Assembly (NCBI RefSeq): GCF_029714325.1
Contig: NZ_CP121666.1
Coordinates: 1-64,000 of the forward strand
Direction of reading: 5' to 3'
Length of the DNA stretch: 64,000 nt
Origin: Bradyrhizobium sp. CB1717
GTDB lineage: Bacteria > Pseudomonadota > Alphaproteobacteria > Rhizobiales > Xanthobacteraceae
Positions 44,858-56,486 of the stretch are shown piece by piece. Both the position numbers and the translations under genes were made by a program. The notes under the pieces are model-generated. The model saw nothing but the letters and a program-made list of their open reading frames with translations, ran no database searches and was not told the origin of the DNA. The stretch's first letter is position 1. Every line of letters starts with the position of its first letter.

Positions 44858-45913
44858 TTGCCAAAAAGTGCATCGGATTCGTCTTCTATCGCTCCCAGCC
44901 GCAAATTTGACCGCGACATGCAAGTTCCGCCCGAGACCCAGGTCGTCATCGATTTCGACGACAACCGCGCCGCATCCGCACTGGTCGGCCCCTATGGCCA
45001 GAACCTGGCGCAGATCGAGCGGCGGCTCGGCGTCGTCGTGGACTCCAAGGGCAACCACATCACCATCAGTGGCACCCGCGACGGCTGCGACGCCGCGCGC
45101 CGCGTGCTTGAGACGCTCTATGCGCACGCCGCGAAGGGCCAGGACGTCGACCAGGGCGAAGTCGAAGGCGCGATCCGCGCCGTGATCGCGCAGGGCTCGC
45201 TGTTCGAGTTCGACGCCAAGTCGGCGAAATCGACCTTCGACAGCATCAACTTGCGCAAGCGCCCCGTGCGCGCGCGCACCGCCGCGCAGGACTCCTACAT
45301 CCGCGCTCTGAAGCGCCACGAGCTGGTGTTCGGCATCGGCCCCGCCGGCACCGGCAAGACCTGGCTCGCGGTCGCGCATGCCGCGCAGCTGTTCGAGCGC
45401 AAGGAGGTCGACAAGATCATCCTGTCGCGCCCGGCGGTCGAAGCCGGCGAGCGCCTCGGCTTTTTGCCCGGCGATCTCCGCGAGAAGGTCGATCCGTATC
45501 TGCGTCCGATCTACGACGCGCTCTACGACCTCATGGATGCGCGCATCGTCGAGCGCGCGCTGCAGACCGGCGAGATCGAGATCGCACCGCTCGCCTTCAT
45601 GCGCGGCCGCACCCTCACCAACGCCGCCATCATCCTGGACGAGGCGCAGAACACCACATCGATGCAGATGAAGATGTTCCTGACGCGTCTCGGCGAGAAC
45701 AGCCGCATGATCGTGACGGGCGACCCCTCGCAGATCGATTTGCCGAACGGCCAGACCTCGGGTCTTGCCGAGGCAACGCGCCTGTTGAGCGGCGTCGAAG
45801 GCATTGCCCAAGTTCATTTCAAAGCCGAGGACGTGATCCGCCATGAGCTCGTGGCGCGGATCGTCGCCGCCTATGAAGGTTCGCCGCAGCGGCCGGCCGC
45901 CGATAAATCCTGA
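44858..45913 (+). CDS. PhoH-like ATPase (PhoL/YbeZ)
   Basis: This 351-residue PhoH-family P-loop ATPase has Walker A GPAGTGKT at 161-168, the Walker B-like AAIILDEAQNTT, and the ARR-like MFLTRLGENSRMIVTGD. A KH-like N-terminal part is at about 25-90. Probable role: RNA handling with YbeY in ribosome maturation. The start is TTG 44858; ATG 44918 is an in-frame alternative at residue 21. It is 4 bp after miaB and 61 bp before ybeY. Confidence 0.93.
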   Translation: MPKSASDSSSIAPSRKFDRDMQVPPETQVVIDFDDNRAASALVGPYGQNLAQIERRLGVVVDSKGNHITISGTRDGCDAARRVLETLYAHAAKGQDVDQGEVEGAIRAVIAQGSLFEFDAKSAKSTFDSINLRKRPVRARTAAQDSYIRALKRHELVFGIGPAGTGKTWLAVAHAAQLFERKEVDKIILSRPAVEAGERLGFLPGDLREKVDPYLRPIYDALYDLMDARIVERALQTGEIEIAPLAFMRGRTLTNAAIILDEAQNTTSMQMKMFLTRLGENSRMIVTGDPSQIDLPNGQTSGLAEATRLLSGVEGIAQVHFKAEDVIRHELVARIVAAYEGSPQRPAADKS

Positions 45914-45974
45914 CGGGACAACAGCCGGACCAGACGGGCGCGAACGCGGCGCCTGATCGTTCCGAACAAAGACA

Positions 45975-46484
45975 ATGTCACATCCGAACCTTCCCATGAC
46001 CGAGGTCCTCGTCGTTGCCGATTGCTGGCAGCGCGAGCCCGATTCCGAAGCCGTGATCCAGCGCGCGGTCGCCGCCGCCGCCGAGAGCGTCGACGAAGAT
46101 GTTGCCGACGCGGAAGTGGCGGTGATGTTGACCGATGATGCCGGCATCCGCACCCTCAACAGCAACTGGCGCGGCATCGACAAGCCGACCAACGTGCTGT
46201 CGTTTCCCGCGCTCCAGCCGGAAGGCGAATGGAAGGAAGGCGATGCGCCGCGCATGCTCGGCGACATCGCGATCGCCTACGAGACCATGCGGCGCGAGGC
46301 GGACGAGGAGCACAAGCCGTTCGACCATCATTTGAGCCACCTCGCCGTGCACGGCTTCCTGCACCTGATCGGCTACGACCACGAGAACGACGACGACGCC
46401 GAGGAGATGGAAGCGCTGGAAACTGAGATCCTCGCCCATCTCGGCATCCCCGACCCCTATGCCGACCGCCCGGGGACGCACTGA
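45975..46484 (+). CDS. ybeY: Endoribonuclease YbeY
   Basis: YbeY is a zinc metallo-RNase for 16S rRNA 3' maturation and ribosome quality control. The 169-residue protein has the metal motif His126-x3-His130-x5-His136 (AVHGFLHLIGYDHEND). The start may be ATG 45975 or ATG 45996. corC begins 1 bp after its stop, so translation is tightly linked. Confidence 0.95.
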   Translation: MSHPNLPMTEVLVVADCWQREPDSEAVIQRAVAAAAESVDEDVADAEVAVMLTDDAGIRTLNSNWRGIDKPTNVLSFPALQPEGEWKEGDAPRMLGDIAIAYETMRREADEEHKPFDHHLSHLAVHGFLHLIGYDHENDDDAEEMEALETEILAHLGIPDPYADRPGTH

Positions 46485-46485
46485 G

Positions 46486-47604
46486 ATGCCGGATTCCGAG
46501 CCAACCCACGACAATCCGCGCAACACGCCCAACCTGCCGGCCGTGGTGACACCGGGCGAGGTGCTGCGCCCGACCGCCGAAAGCTGGCTACTGCGCGCCA
46601 TCCGCACGCTGTTCGGCTGGAAGGCGGGATCGGTGCGCGACGATCTCCAGGTCGTGCTCGACGCCACGACGCCCGATGACACCGGCTTCTCCGCCGTCGA
46701 GCGCACGATGCTGCGCAACATCCTCGGCCTGCACGAGCGCCGCATCGCCGACGTCATGGTGCATCGCGCCGACATCATCGCGGTGAAGCGCGACATCCCG
46801 CTCGGCGAATTGATGGACCGCTTCGAGAGCGCCGGCCATTCCCGCCTCGTCGTTTACAACGAGACGCTCGACGATCCCGTCGGCATCGTCCACATCCGCG
46901 ATCTGCTGGCTTTCATGACCGTGCGGGCGCGGGTGTCGGAGGCCACCAAGACCAAGCGCAAGAAGCCGCTGCCGGCCGGCCTCGATTTGCGCGCGGTCGA
47001 TCTGGCGATGCCGCTCGAGGACGCGCGCATCATCCGCAAGCTGCTCTACGTGCCGCCCTCGATGCGGGCAATCGACCTGCTCGCGCAGATGCAGGCCACG
47101 CGCATCCACCTCGCGCTGGTCGTCGACGAATATGGCGGCAGCGACGGGCTGGTCTCGATCGAGGACATCGTCGAGCAGATCGTCGGCGAGATCGACGACG
47201 AGCACGACAGCGACGAGCCACCCTCGATCGTGCGCCTGCCGGACAACGCCTTCATCGCCGATGCCCGCGCCAGCCTCGACGATGTCCGCACCGTGATCGG
47301 CGCGGACTTCGTCACCGGTGAGGCCGGTGAGGAGGTCGAGACGCTCGGCGGCTATCTCGTCAGCTTCGTCGGACGCCTGCCGGTGCGCGGCGAGGTGATC
47401 TCGGGTCCCGGCAATTACGAGGTCGAGGTGCTCGATGCCGATCCGCGCCGCGTCAAGCGGCTGCGCATCTCGACGCGGAAGGAACGTCCGGCGCCGCGCA
47501 GCCAGCGCGAGAGCCGGCGCCGCGAGGCCGCGCCGGAGAGCAGCCCGCCGCCGGCCAGTGACACGCCGACCCCGCCGCCGAGCGACGGGACCGGCCCGCA
47601 GTGA
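46486..47604 (+). CDS. corC: CBS-domain transporter-associated protein (CorC/HlyC family)
   Basis: This 372-residue protein has paired CBS domains at about 85-220 (LHERRIADVMVHRADIIAVKRDIPL and YGGSDGLVSIEDIVEQIVGEIDDEHD). A CorC_HlyC C-terminal domain follows at about 250-325 (LDDVRTVIGADF), then a Pro/Ser/Arg-rich tail. It likely modulates Mg/Co transport or outer membrane processes. The next start, GTG 47601, overlaps its stop. Confidence 0.9.
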   Translation: MPDSEPTHDNPRNTPNLPAVVTPGEVLRPTAESWLLRAIRTLFGWKAGSVRDDLQVVLDATTPDDTGFSAVERTMLRNILGLHERRIADVMVHRADIIAVKRDIPLGELMDRFESAGHSRLVVYNETLDDPVGIVHIRDLLAFMTVRARVSEATKTKRKKPLPAGLDLRAVDLAMPLEDARIIRKLLYVPPSMRAIDLLAQMQATRIHLALVVDEYGGSDGLVSIEDIVEQIVGEIDDEHDSDEPPSIVRLPDNAFIADARASLDDVRTVIGADFVTGEAGEEVETLGGYLVSFVGRLPVRGEVISGPGNYEVEVLDADPRRVKRLRISTRKERPAPRSQRESRRREAAPESSPPPASDTPTPPPSDGTGPQ

Positions 47605-49214
47605 GCGCATTGCAGCGACTTCGTCAGATCGCGCTTGCCATCATCCTCACCTGGGGCTGGAAGCGCGCCGTCATCGCCATGGCCGCCGGCGCGCTGTCGG
47701 TGCTGGCGCTGGCGCCGTTCAACCTCTTCCCGGTGCTGTTCATCACCTTTCCGGTGCTGGTCTGGCTGATCGACGGCACCGGCGCCGGACGATATGGCGG
47801 CATCCCCGCCGCGGCGCTGACAGGCTACTGGTTCGGTCTCGGCTATTTCGTTCCCGGCCTCTACTGGATCGGCTACGCCTTCTTCGTCGACGCCGACATC
47901 TTCGCCTGGCTGACACCGTTCGCCGTGCTGGGCCTGCCGGCCTATCTCTCCATCTTCACGGCGATCGGATTCGCGCTGGCGCGCCTGCTCTGGACCAAGA
48001 ACGCCACGCGCGTGCTCGCGCTCGCGGCAAGCCTCACCATCGCCGAATGGCTGCGCGGTCATGCGCTGACCGGCTTTCCCTGGAACGCATTCGGCTATGC
48101 GCTGTCCGAGCCGCTGCCGCTGGCGCAGACGGCCTCGCTGATCGGCCTGTGGGGCATGACCTTCCTGACGGTTGCGATCTTTGCGAGCCCGGCGACGCTG
48201 ATTGACCGCACGCCCGATCGCCGCGTGGCGTGGCGCGCGTCAGCCGCGGCAATCGCGCTTCTGATTGCCATGAGCATCTTCGGCGCGATCCGCCTGTCGC
48301 TGCATCCGACCACGATGGTCGCTGGCGCCAAGCTGCGCCTGATGCAACCGAACCTGCAGCAGGACGCCAAGTTCAACTATGCCGCCAAGGCGGAGGTGAT
48401 GAAGAAATACCTCGCGCTGTCGGACCGCGCCTCCGGGCCGCAATCGACCGGCGTGCGCGATGCCACCATCCTGATCTGGCCGGAATCCGCGTTCCCGTTC
48501 TTCCTGACCCGCGAAGCCGACGCGATGGCGCAAATCGCCGACCTGTTGCCGAAGGGCACGGTGCTGATCACGGGCTCGGTGCGCGCGCCCGACCTGCCGC
48601 GGGGGACGCCGATCACACGCGCCTACAATTCGATCTACGTGATCGATCACGACGGCGGCGTGCTCGCGGTCTACGACAAGCTGCACCTCGTGCCGTTCGG
48701 CGAATTTCTTCCCTACCAGGAGTTGATGGAGAAGCTCGGTTTCGAGCAGCTGACGCGTGTGCGCGGCGGCTTCATCGCCGGCAGCGTGCGGCATGCGCTG
48801 CCGATCCCCACCGCACCATCGGCGCTGCCTCTGATCTGCTATGAGGCCATCTTTCCCGGTGAGGTGGCAGGACGCAACGAACGTCCGGGCTGGATCGTGA
48901 ACCTCACCAATGACGGCTGGTTCGGCATCTCGACCGGCCCCTATCAGCATCTGGAGCAGGCACGCATGCGCGCGATCGAGCTCGGATTGCCGCTGGTCCG
49001 CTCCGCCAATACCGGCATCTCCGCGGTGATCGATCCGGTCGGACGAACCGTCGCCAGCCTGGGTCTCGGCATCGAAGGCATTTTGGATGCAAACCTGCCT
49101 GCCGCAATCCCGCCGACCGTCTACGCGCAGCTGGGCGACGTGCCCGCAGCCATGCTCGTCGCGCTCGGCGCGATACTTGCGGTCCGCCGGCGTGTTGCCA
49201 AACGGCACCCCTGA
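47601..49214 (+). CDS. lnt: Apolipoprotein N-acyltransferase Lnt
   Basis: Lnt adds the third acyl chain to lipoproteins in the inner membrane. The 537-residue protein has about eight membrane segments and a nitrilase-like periplasmic domain with catalytic Glu295 (WPESAFPF), Lys360 (YDKLHLVPFGEF) and Cys413 (PLICYEAIFPG). The start is GTG 47601, overlapping the corC stop. It would act on the lipoproteins encoded at 4.7-8.6 kb if they are retained or sorted. Confidence 0.96.
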   Translation: MSALQRLRQIALAIILTWGWKRAVIAMAAGALSVLALAPFNLFPVLFITFPVLVWLIDGTGAGRYGGIPAAALTGYWFGLGYFVPGLYWIGYAFFVDADIFAWLTPFAVLGLPAYLSIFTAIGFALARLLWTKNATRVLALAASLTIAEWLRGHALTGFPWNAFGYALSEPLPLAQTASLIGLWGMTFLTVAIFASPATLIDRTPDRRVAWRASAAAIALLIAMSIFGAIRLSLHPTTMVAGAKLRLMQPNLQQDAKFNYAAKAEVMKKYLALSDRASGPQSTGVRDATILIWPESAFPFFLTREADAMAQIADLLPKGTVLITGSVRAPDLPRGTPITRAYNSIYVIDHDGGVLAVYDKLHLVPFGEFLPYQELMEKLGFEQLTRVRGGFIAGSVRHALPIPTAPSALPLICYEAIFPGEVAGRNERPGWIVNLTNDGWFGISTGPYQHLEQARMRAIELGLPLVRSANTGISAVIDPVGRTVASLGLGIEGILDANLPAAIPPTVYAQLGDVPAAMLVALGAILAVRRRVAKRHP

Positions 49215-49251
49215 TCGCGTCGTCGCCGCCGAGGTGGCCGGAATCCTTTGA

Positions 49252-49274
49252 CAACCGTAGTCCCACGGTTGACA
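49252..49274 (+). promoter_or_regulatory. Palindrome and -35-like hexamer upstream of praR
   Basis: CAACCGT (49252-49258) and ACGGTTG (49265-49271) form a perfect 7-bp inverted repeat around AGTCCC. It overlaps TTGACA (49269-49274), a consensus -35. The -10 about 17 bp later is weak. An operator overlapping a -35 would suit repression; autoregulation by PraR is a guess. Confidence 0.4.
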
Positions 49275-49435
49275 GATTGCACGCGGGTTCCTCATTCTGC
49301 ACCCGCTGCGAAAGACAGTGGGCGTTGCTAAATTTCTCCGCAATGTTTCCCAATAACAGGGTTTGATTTTTACGCTGCTGGCACCTGAGGCATTCCGGTC
49401 GATTGCGCTGAGGGTGGTGTTTGGAGGCTGAGGAA

Positions 49436-49849
49436 ATGTCGAAAGCGCCCAACCCTGTTGACAAATATGTCGGCAGCCGCGTGCGTATGCGCCGCATCAT
49501 GTTGGGCATGAGCCAGGAAAAGCTTGGTGAAGCTTTGGGCCTGACATTCCAGCAGATTCAGAAATACGAGAAGGGCACGAATAGGGTCGGCGCGAGCCGC
49601 ATCCAGCAGATTGCCGAGATTTTGCAGGTGCCGGTGTCGTTCCTGTTCGAAGGCGGCCCGAGCGGCGTGGCCGGCCCGGACGGCTTCGCTGAAGGTGCTT
49701 CGCCCTCTTATGTTTCCGACTTCCTCGCGACCTCCGAAGGTCTCGCTCTGACCAAGGCCTTCACCCGAATCACCGATTCGAAGATGCGCCGCTCGATCGT
49801 CGATCTCGTCGAGCAGATCGCGGCCCGCGAAGGCCCCGACAAGCGCTGA
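49436..49849 (+). CDS. praR: XRE-family regulator, PraR/PhrR type
   Basis: This 137-residue HTH_3 regulator spans GSRVRMRRIMLGMSQEKLGE to AEILQVPVSFLFEG at about 13-75. The IQKYEKGTNRVGASR block matches rhizobial PraR/PhrR, a repressor involved in surface attachment and stress. ATG 49436 has GAGGCTGAGGA upstream. In Rhizobiaceae it precedes metK; here an M20 peptidase follows instead. Confidence 0.88.
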   Translation: MSKAPNPVDKYVGSRVRMRRIMLGMSQEKLGEALGLTFQQIQKYEKGTNRVGASRIQQIAEILQVPVSFLFEGGPSGVAGPDGFAEGASPSYVSDFLATSEGLALTKAFTRITDSKMRRSIVDLVEQIAAREGPDKR

Positions 49850-49962
49850 CGCCAGCGCAATCCGATTTGAGGCTGCGCCAAATCTGGCCTATGTCGTCAT
49901 TTGCGGCCGTGTGTTGACGCGCGCCCTCCCGGATGATGCGATTCAAAGGCATAGATGCGCTC

Positions 49963-51090
49963 ATGACGAACGCCAACTGGTTCGATACCCAAACTATTCT
50001 CGACGGCATCCGGCGCTGGGTGGAGATCGAGACGCCGACAGAGGCGCCTGAGCAGGTCAACAAACTCGTGTCGCTGGTCGCGGATCAACACCGCGATCTG
50101 CCCGTCACGCTCGAGCGCGTCGCCGGCGTCGACGGCTGCGGCGATCACCTTCTGGCCCGCTCGACCTGGGGTCAGGAGCAGCCGGGCATCCTGGTGCTGA
50201 GCCACCTCGATACCGTGCACCCCCAGGGCTTCATCGAGCGCCTGCCGTTCAAGGTCGAAGGCGACAGCGCGTTCGGTCCGGGCATCTACGACATGAAGGG
50301 CGGCGCCTACATCGCCCATCATGCATTCGCCGCGCTCTGCGCCGACGGCAAGCGTTCGCCGCTCGGCATCACCCACATGTTCACCTCCGACGAGGAGATC
50401 GGCAGCCCCACCTCGCGCGCGCTGATAGAGAAAGAGGGGCGCAAGGCCAAATACGTGCTGGTGACGGAGCCGGCGCGCGACGGCGGCAAGATCGTCACCG
50501 GACGCAAGGGCGTCGGACGCTTCGAGGTGTTCATCAAGGGCGTGCCGGCGCATGCCGGCTCGCGGCCCGAAGACGGCCGCAGCGCCATCCGCGAGCTCGC
50601 CAACATCATCCATGCGCTGGAGGGAATGAACGACCTGAAGCGCGGCGTCACCGTCAATGTCGGCGTGGTGCGCGGCGGCACGCGCCCCAACGTGACGCCG
50701 GAAGAGGCTTATGCCGAAATCGACCTGCGCGTTCCGAGCTTCACCGACGCGGACGAGTTCGTCGGCAAGATCCTCGGGCTGACATCGAAGACGGACGGCG
50801 TCACCGTCACTGTCACCGGCGAGCTCAACCGTCCGCCTTACGAGAAGGGCAATGCCGGCGCCTCGCTCTACGAGCACGCCAGGACGCTCGCCACCGAGAT
50901 CGGCTTCGAGCTGATCGACACCTATACCGGCGGCGGCTCGGACGGCAATTTCACCGCGCCCCACACCGCCACGCTCGACGGGCTCGGCGTCGACGGCAAG
51001 GGCGCGCACACCCATTATGAGCAGCTCTACGTCTCGTCGCTCGAACCGCGCGCGCGGCTGCTCTATCGGCTGTATCAGACGCTGCGATGA
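49963..51090 (+). CDS. M20-family metallopeptidase (carboxypeptidase G2-like)
   Basis: This 375-residue M20 peptidase has the metal ligands in LSHLDTVHP (His and Asp), YDMKGG (Asp), SDEEIGS (Glu) and a late His. An insert dimerisation domain with GRFEVFIKGVPAHAGSRPEDGRS is present. The family cleaves C-terminal glutamate or acyl-amino acids, and the substrate is not decided. ATG 49963 is preferred to ATG 49933; both are in frame. The stop overlaps trmB as ATGA. Confidence 0.88.
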   Translation: MTNANWFDTQTILDGIRRWVEIETPTEAPEQVNKLVSLVADQHRDLPVTLERVAGVDGCGDHLLARSTWGQEQPGILVLSHLDTVHPQGFIERLPFKVEGDSAFGPGIYDMKGGAYIAHHAFAALCADGKRSPLGITHMFTSDEEIGSPTSRALIEKEGRKAKYVLVTEPARDGGKIVTGRKGVGRFEVFIKGVPAHAGSRPEDGRSAIRELANIIHALEGMNDLKRGVTVNVGVVRGGTRPNVTPEEAYAEIDLRVPSFTDADEFVGKILGLTSKTDGVTVTVTGELNRPPYEKGNAGASLYEHARTLATEIGFELIDTYTGGGSDGNFTAPHTATLDGLGVDGKGAHTHYEQLYVSSLEPRARLLYRLYQTLR

Positions 51091-51797
51091 GCGAGCGCAA
51101 GTCAGACCCCGATCGCGACGACAGCGAGCGCGCCTTCTTCGGACGCCGCAAGGGCCACAAGCTCAGGCAGCATCAGGCCGACCTGATCGACAATCTGCTG
51201 CCGCATCTTGCACTCGACATCGAGGGCGAGAAGCCGGCGGATGCGCGCGAGATCTTCGATCCCGCAGCGGATGACGTGCGACTCGAGATCGGCTTTGGCG
51301 GCGGCGAGCATCTCGCGGCCGAGGCGCAGGCCTTCGCCACGACCGGCTTCATCGGCTGCGAGCCCTATGTCAACGGCATGGCGAAAATCCTCGCGCAGAT
51401 CGAAGCCGCCAACATCGCCAATATCCGCCTGTTCGCCGGCGATGCCGCCGAGCTGCTGGCCTGGCTGCCGAAGGCCTCGCTGTCGCGGATCGACCTGATC
51501 CATCCGGATCCCTGGCCGAAGCGGCGGCACTGGAAGCGGCGCTTCGTCCAGGACAGGACGATCGCCGCGATGGCGCGCGTGCTCAAGCCGAATGGTGAAT
51601 TCCGCTTCGTCTGCGACATCGACGATTACTGCGCCTGGACGCTGTCGCATCTTGCGCGCTCGCCGGACTTCAAATGGCTCGCGGAACACGCCGACGATTT
51701 CCGGCAACCATGGGCCGGCTACACCATGACGCGCTACGGCCGGAAGGCGGCGCGCGAAGGCCGCAAGGCGGCTTATTTGCGGTTCAGGAGAGTGTAG
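51087..51797 (+). CDS. trmB: tRNA (guanine-N7-)-methyltransferase
   Basis: TrmB makes m7G46 in tRNA. The 236-residue protein has the SAM-binding LEIGFGGGEHL and the catalytic block LIHPDPWPKRRHWKRRFVQ. Its ATG overlaps the peptidase stop by 4 bp, so the two are coupled. A family D repeat follows. Confidence 0.95.
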   Translation: MSERKSDPDRDDSERAFFGRRKGHKLRQHQADLIDNLLPHLALDIEGEKPADAREIFDPAADDVRLEIGFGGGEHLAAEAQAFATTGFIGCEPYVNGMAKILAQIEAANIANIRLFAGDAAELLAWLPKASLSRIDLIHPDPWPKRRHWKRRFVQDRTIAAMARVLKPNGEFRFVCDIDDYCAWTLSHLARSPDFKWLAEHADDFRQPWAGYTMTRYGRKAAREGRKAAYLRFRRV

Positions 51798-51799
51798 TC

Positions 51800-51875
51800 G
51801 TCATTCCGGGGCGCGCGTAGCGCGAACCCGGAATCTCGAAGTTCCGGGTTCACGCTTCGCGTGCCCCGGAACGAC
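51800..51875. repeat. Long inverted repeat, family D
   Basis: GTCATTCCGGGGCGCGCGTAGCG... is mirrored by GCTTCGCGTGCCCCGGAACGAC. It separates trmB from the convergent DUF2336 gene. Confidence 0.8.
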
Positions 51876-51885
51876 AGGAAATATT

Positions 51886-52968
51886 TTAGATCGTCTGCCG
51901 GTTGCGCCAGAAATTCACGACGCGCTCGGCCGTCGTCGGCATCAGGCGCGCGAAGTTCATGCGCGCGGCCTCGATGTCGGCATCGGCGGGCGTGCGATTG
52001 GAGCCGTACCAGAGCAGGATCAGCGCGCGCACCGTGGGCCAGCCGAGATTGAGCACACGGCCGAGGATCAGGATCGGATCGTAACGGTCGCCCGCGATCA
52101 GGCGGTCGAGAATCGAGATGCGGATACCAGCCATCGCCGAGAGCGAGGCGATCGATTCCTCGTATTTGTGTGCCTTGGCAAAGCCGAGCAGCGCGCTCTC
52201 GCCGAGATGGCCCTCGCGATGCAGGGTGAGCACCGTGCGCTGGGCCGCGGAGAAATCGCGTCGCGGCCCCGGCGGCAGCGCGGCCTCCTCGATCGCGGCC
52301 ATGGCGCGCTTGATCTCGACCTGGCGCACGGGATTGACCACGGTGGAGAGACGGCGGCGGATGACGTCGAGCGTGCCGTCGAGAAGCTGTTTCAGGTGTT
52401 CGCCGGAGAGATCGCTGCGCTGGCCGATCTTGAGCGTCAGCACGCCGTCCTGCGCGGAACGCTTGATCAGCTCGGAATAACTGGCAGGCGAAAACACTGC
52501 GCCGGCATTGCCCGCGGCGCGTCGCACGACATCGCGATCGCCGCGCTCGACCAGCACGTCGGTGACGACGGCCGGCAGGACGGGGCGTTCCGTCATCGCC
52601 AGCAGATGACCCTGTCCTTTCAGCCGCGCGATCTCGACCAGCGCGGCGTCATCGAGCACGGGCGAGCGGCGCAGCACGGGACCTGCGACCATGATCTCGT
52701 TTTCGCGCGCGAGCTGATTGACCAGATGCGACGGCGCGTTGTTCAGGCGCGAGAAGCGCTCGGCGAGATCGACGCGCGAGGCGAGCTCGGCATGCGGGAC
52801 GAGATCGATCAGGAGATTGTCGAAGAGATCGATGAGTTCGGGACGGAGCCTCGCAGGATCCTGGAAGTAGAGGTCGGCGATGGCGCGCGCAATCTCGCCG
52901 CGACGGCGGGGGTCGCCGCGTTTGACGATAGCGTCCAGTCCGGGAATGAGCGACGTGGCAGCGGTCAT
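51886..52968 (-). CDS. DUF2336 domain protein
   Basis: This 360-residue all-helical protein resembles DUF2336, found mostly in alphaproteobacteria. It has LIDLFDNLLIDLVPHAELASRVDLAERFSRLNNAPSHLVNQLARENEIMVAGPVLRRSPVLDDAAL repeats in HEAT-like style. A C-terminal IRISILDRLIAGDRYDPILILGRVLNLGWPTVRALILLWYG block follows. The function is not established. It is a single gene, convergent with trmB. Confidence 0.85.
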   Translation of the reverse strand: MTAATSLIPGLDAIVKRGDPRRRGEIARAIADLYFQDPARLRPELIDLFDNLLIDLVPHAELASRVDLAERFSRLNNAPSHLVNQLARENEIMVAGPVLRRSPVLDDAALVEIARLKGQGHLLAMTERPVLPAVVTDVLVERGDRDVVRRAAGNAGAVFSPASYSELIKRSAQDGVLTLKIGQRSDLSGEHLKQLLDGTLDVIRRRLSTVVNPVRQVEIKRAMAAIEEAALPPGPRRDFSAAQRTVLTLHREGHLGESALLGFAKAHKYEESIASLSAMAGIRISILDRLIAGDRYDPILILGRVLNLGWPTVRALILLWYGSNRTPADADIEAARMNFARLMPTTAERVVNFWRNRQTI

Positions 52969-53186
52969 GAAAACACAAACTCGTACAGGGCACGCCGCGG
53001 GTGCGCCCTCGGTCCAAGCCGCCCCACAATCAAGGAATTTAGGCCTCGGAAATGAAGGAAGCGTTGCGCGGGGAGCCGCGAATCGGGCGCAAAAAGCCTC
53101 GTCCGGCCTCCGATGGGCCTTGTCCGGGAGGGCGGAAAGGGCTATATCAGCGCCAATTCATCTTCTCATACGATCCGCGTAGTGAG
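52969..53186. other. Upstream region of the rimP operon
   Basis: With the hairpin that follows, this is part of a 373-bp gap divergent from the DUF2336 gene. It must contain both promoters. AAAGGGCTATATCAG near 53137-53151 is AT-rich enough for a -10, but no firm promoter, tRNA or sRNA was identified. Confidence 0.4.
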
Positions 53187-53216
53187 AGTGGGCCCGAAAG
53201 GACCCGCTCTTTTTTA
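53184..53216 (+). terminator. T-tailed hairpin upstream of rimP (attenuator or terminator)
   Basis: AGAGTGGG (53185-53192) pairs with CCCGCTCT (53203-53210) with one G-T, followed by TTTTTT. It lies about 130 bp before the rimP start and after the probable promoter region, so it may attenuate the rimP-nusA-infB transcript. Alternatively it ends a short upstream RNA. Confidence 0.65.
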
Positions 53217-53317
53217 TTACCTGAACGCGGGTTGGCGGAAGATCCGGCCCGACGCGCTGTCGGGAGAGTTCCGAAGCGGGCTTTGAAGTCTTAACCAAGC
53301 CTTAACCCAAGCGTTAA

Positions 53318-54097
<780 letters not shown>

Positions 54098-54099
54098 CC

Positions 54100-55710
<1,611 letters not shown>

Positions 55711-55733
55711 GGGCGACGGAGGATGTCGCCCGG

Positions 55734-56417
55734 ATGCTCGCCAGCACTGACAGCGAACTCGACCATGGACCGCGGACCGAAAGGTCCGCGACCGTGCGGA
55801 TGTGCGCGGTCAGCCGGCAGGTCCGGCCGATCGACAAGCTGATCCGCTTCGTCGTCTCGCCGCAAGGCGACATAGTTCCCGACCTCAAGCGCAAGCTGCC
55901 CGGACGCGGCATGTGGGTCACCGCCTCACGCGAGGTGGTTGCGGAAGCCGTGCGGCGTCACCAATTTAACAAAGCCTTCAAGCGCGAGCTGCGCGTTCCC
56001 CAGACGCTTCCCGCCGATATTGAGGCGCTCCTCGTCAGGAGCGTGACGGAAGCCCTTGGGATCGCCGCCAAGGCGGGCCAGGTCGTGGCCGGCTTCGGCA
56101 AGGTCGAGAGCGCCCTGCGGGAAGGCACGGCCGAGGTCCTGATCCACGCCAGTGACGGGGCTGCGGACGGAATCCGCAAATTGGACATGCTGGCGCGTCA
56201 AAATGCCGGAAATCGCGGTGCCAAACCGCCGATTCCCGTCGTCACCGCACTGAAATCGTTAGAATTGGATTTGGCACTGACCCGGTCAAATGTGATACAT
56301 GCTGCGCTGCTCGCGGGCCCGGCGAGCAGGTCATTCCTGTCACGTAGCCAGATGCTGGTCCGATACCGGATGGCGGACGATGACAAGACTGCCGAAAAGC
56401 ACGGCCAGGATTTCTGA
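55734..56417 (+). CDS. YlxR (DUF448) fused to an L7Ae-like RNA-binding domain
   Basis: This 227-residue protein is a fusion. Residues 20-100 form YlxR (RMCAVSRQVRPIDKLIRFVVSPQGDIVPDLKRKLPGRGMWVTA). Residues 105-195 resemble an L7Ae/L30e-like fold (SVTEALGIAAKAGQVVAGFGKVESALREGTAEVLIHASDGAADGIRK). Many alphaproteobacteria have this fusion where others have two genes. Likely role: RNA or RNA-polymerase binding inside the nusA-infB operon. Confidence 0.9.
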   Translation: MLASTDSELDHGPRTERSATVRMCAVSRQVRPIDKLIRFVVSPQGDIVPDLKRKLPGRGMWVTASREVVAEAVRRHQFNKAFKRELRVPQTLPADIEALLVRSVTEALGIAAKAGQVVAGFGKVESALREGTAEVLIHASDGAADGIRKLDMLARQNAGNRGAKPPIPVVTALKSLELDLALTRSNVIHAALLAGPASRSFLSRSQMLVRYRMADDDKTAEKHGQDF

Positions 56418-56486
56418 GAGATACCGACGAACCGATCTGAGGTGCGGCAACGCACAACACTGATAAATCAGGATTAGGACTGCTGA

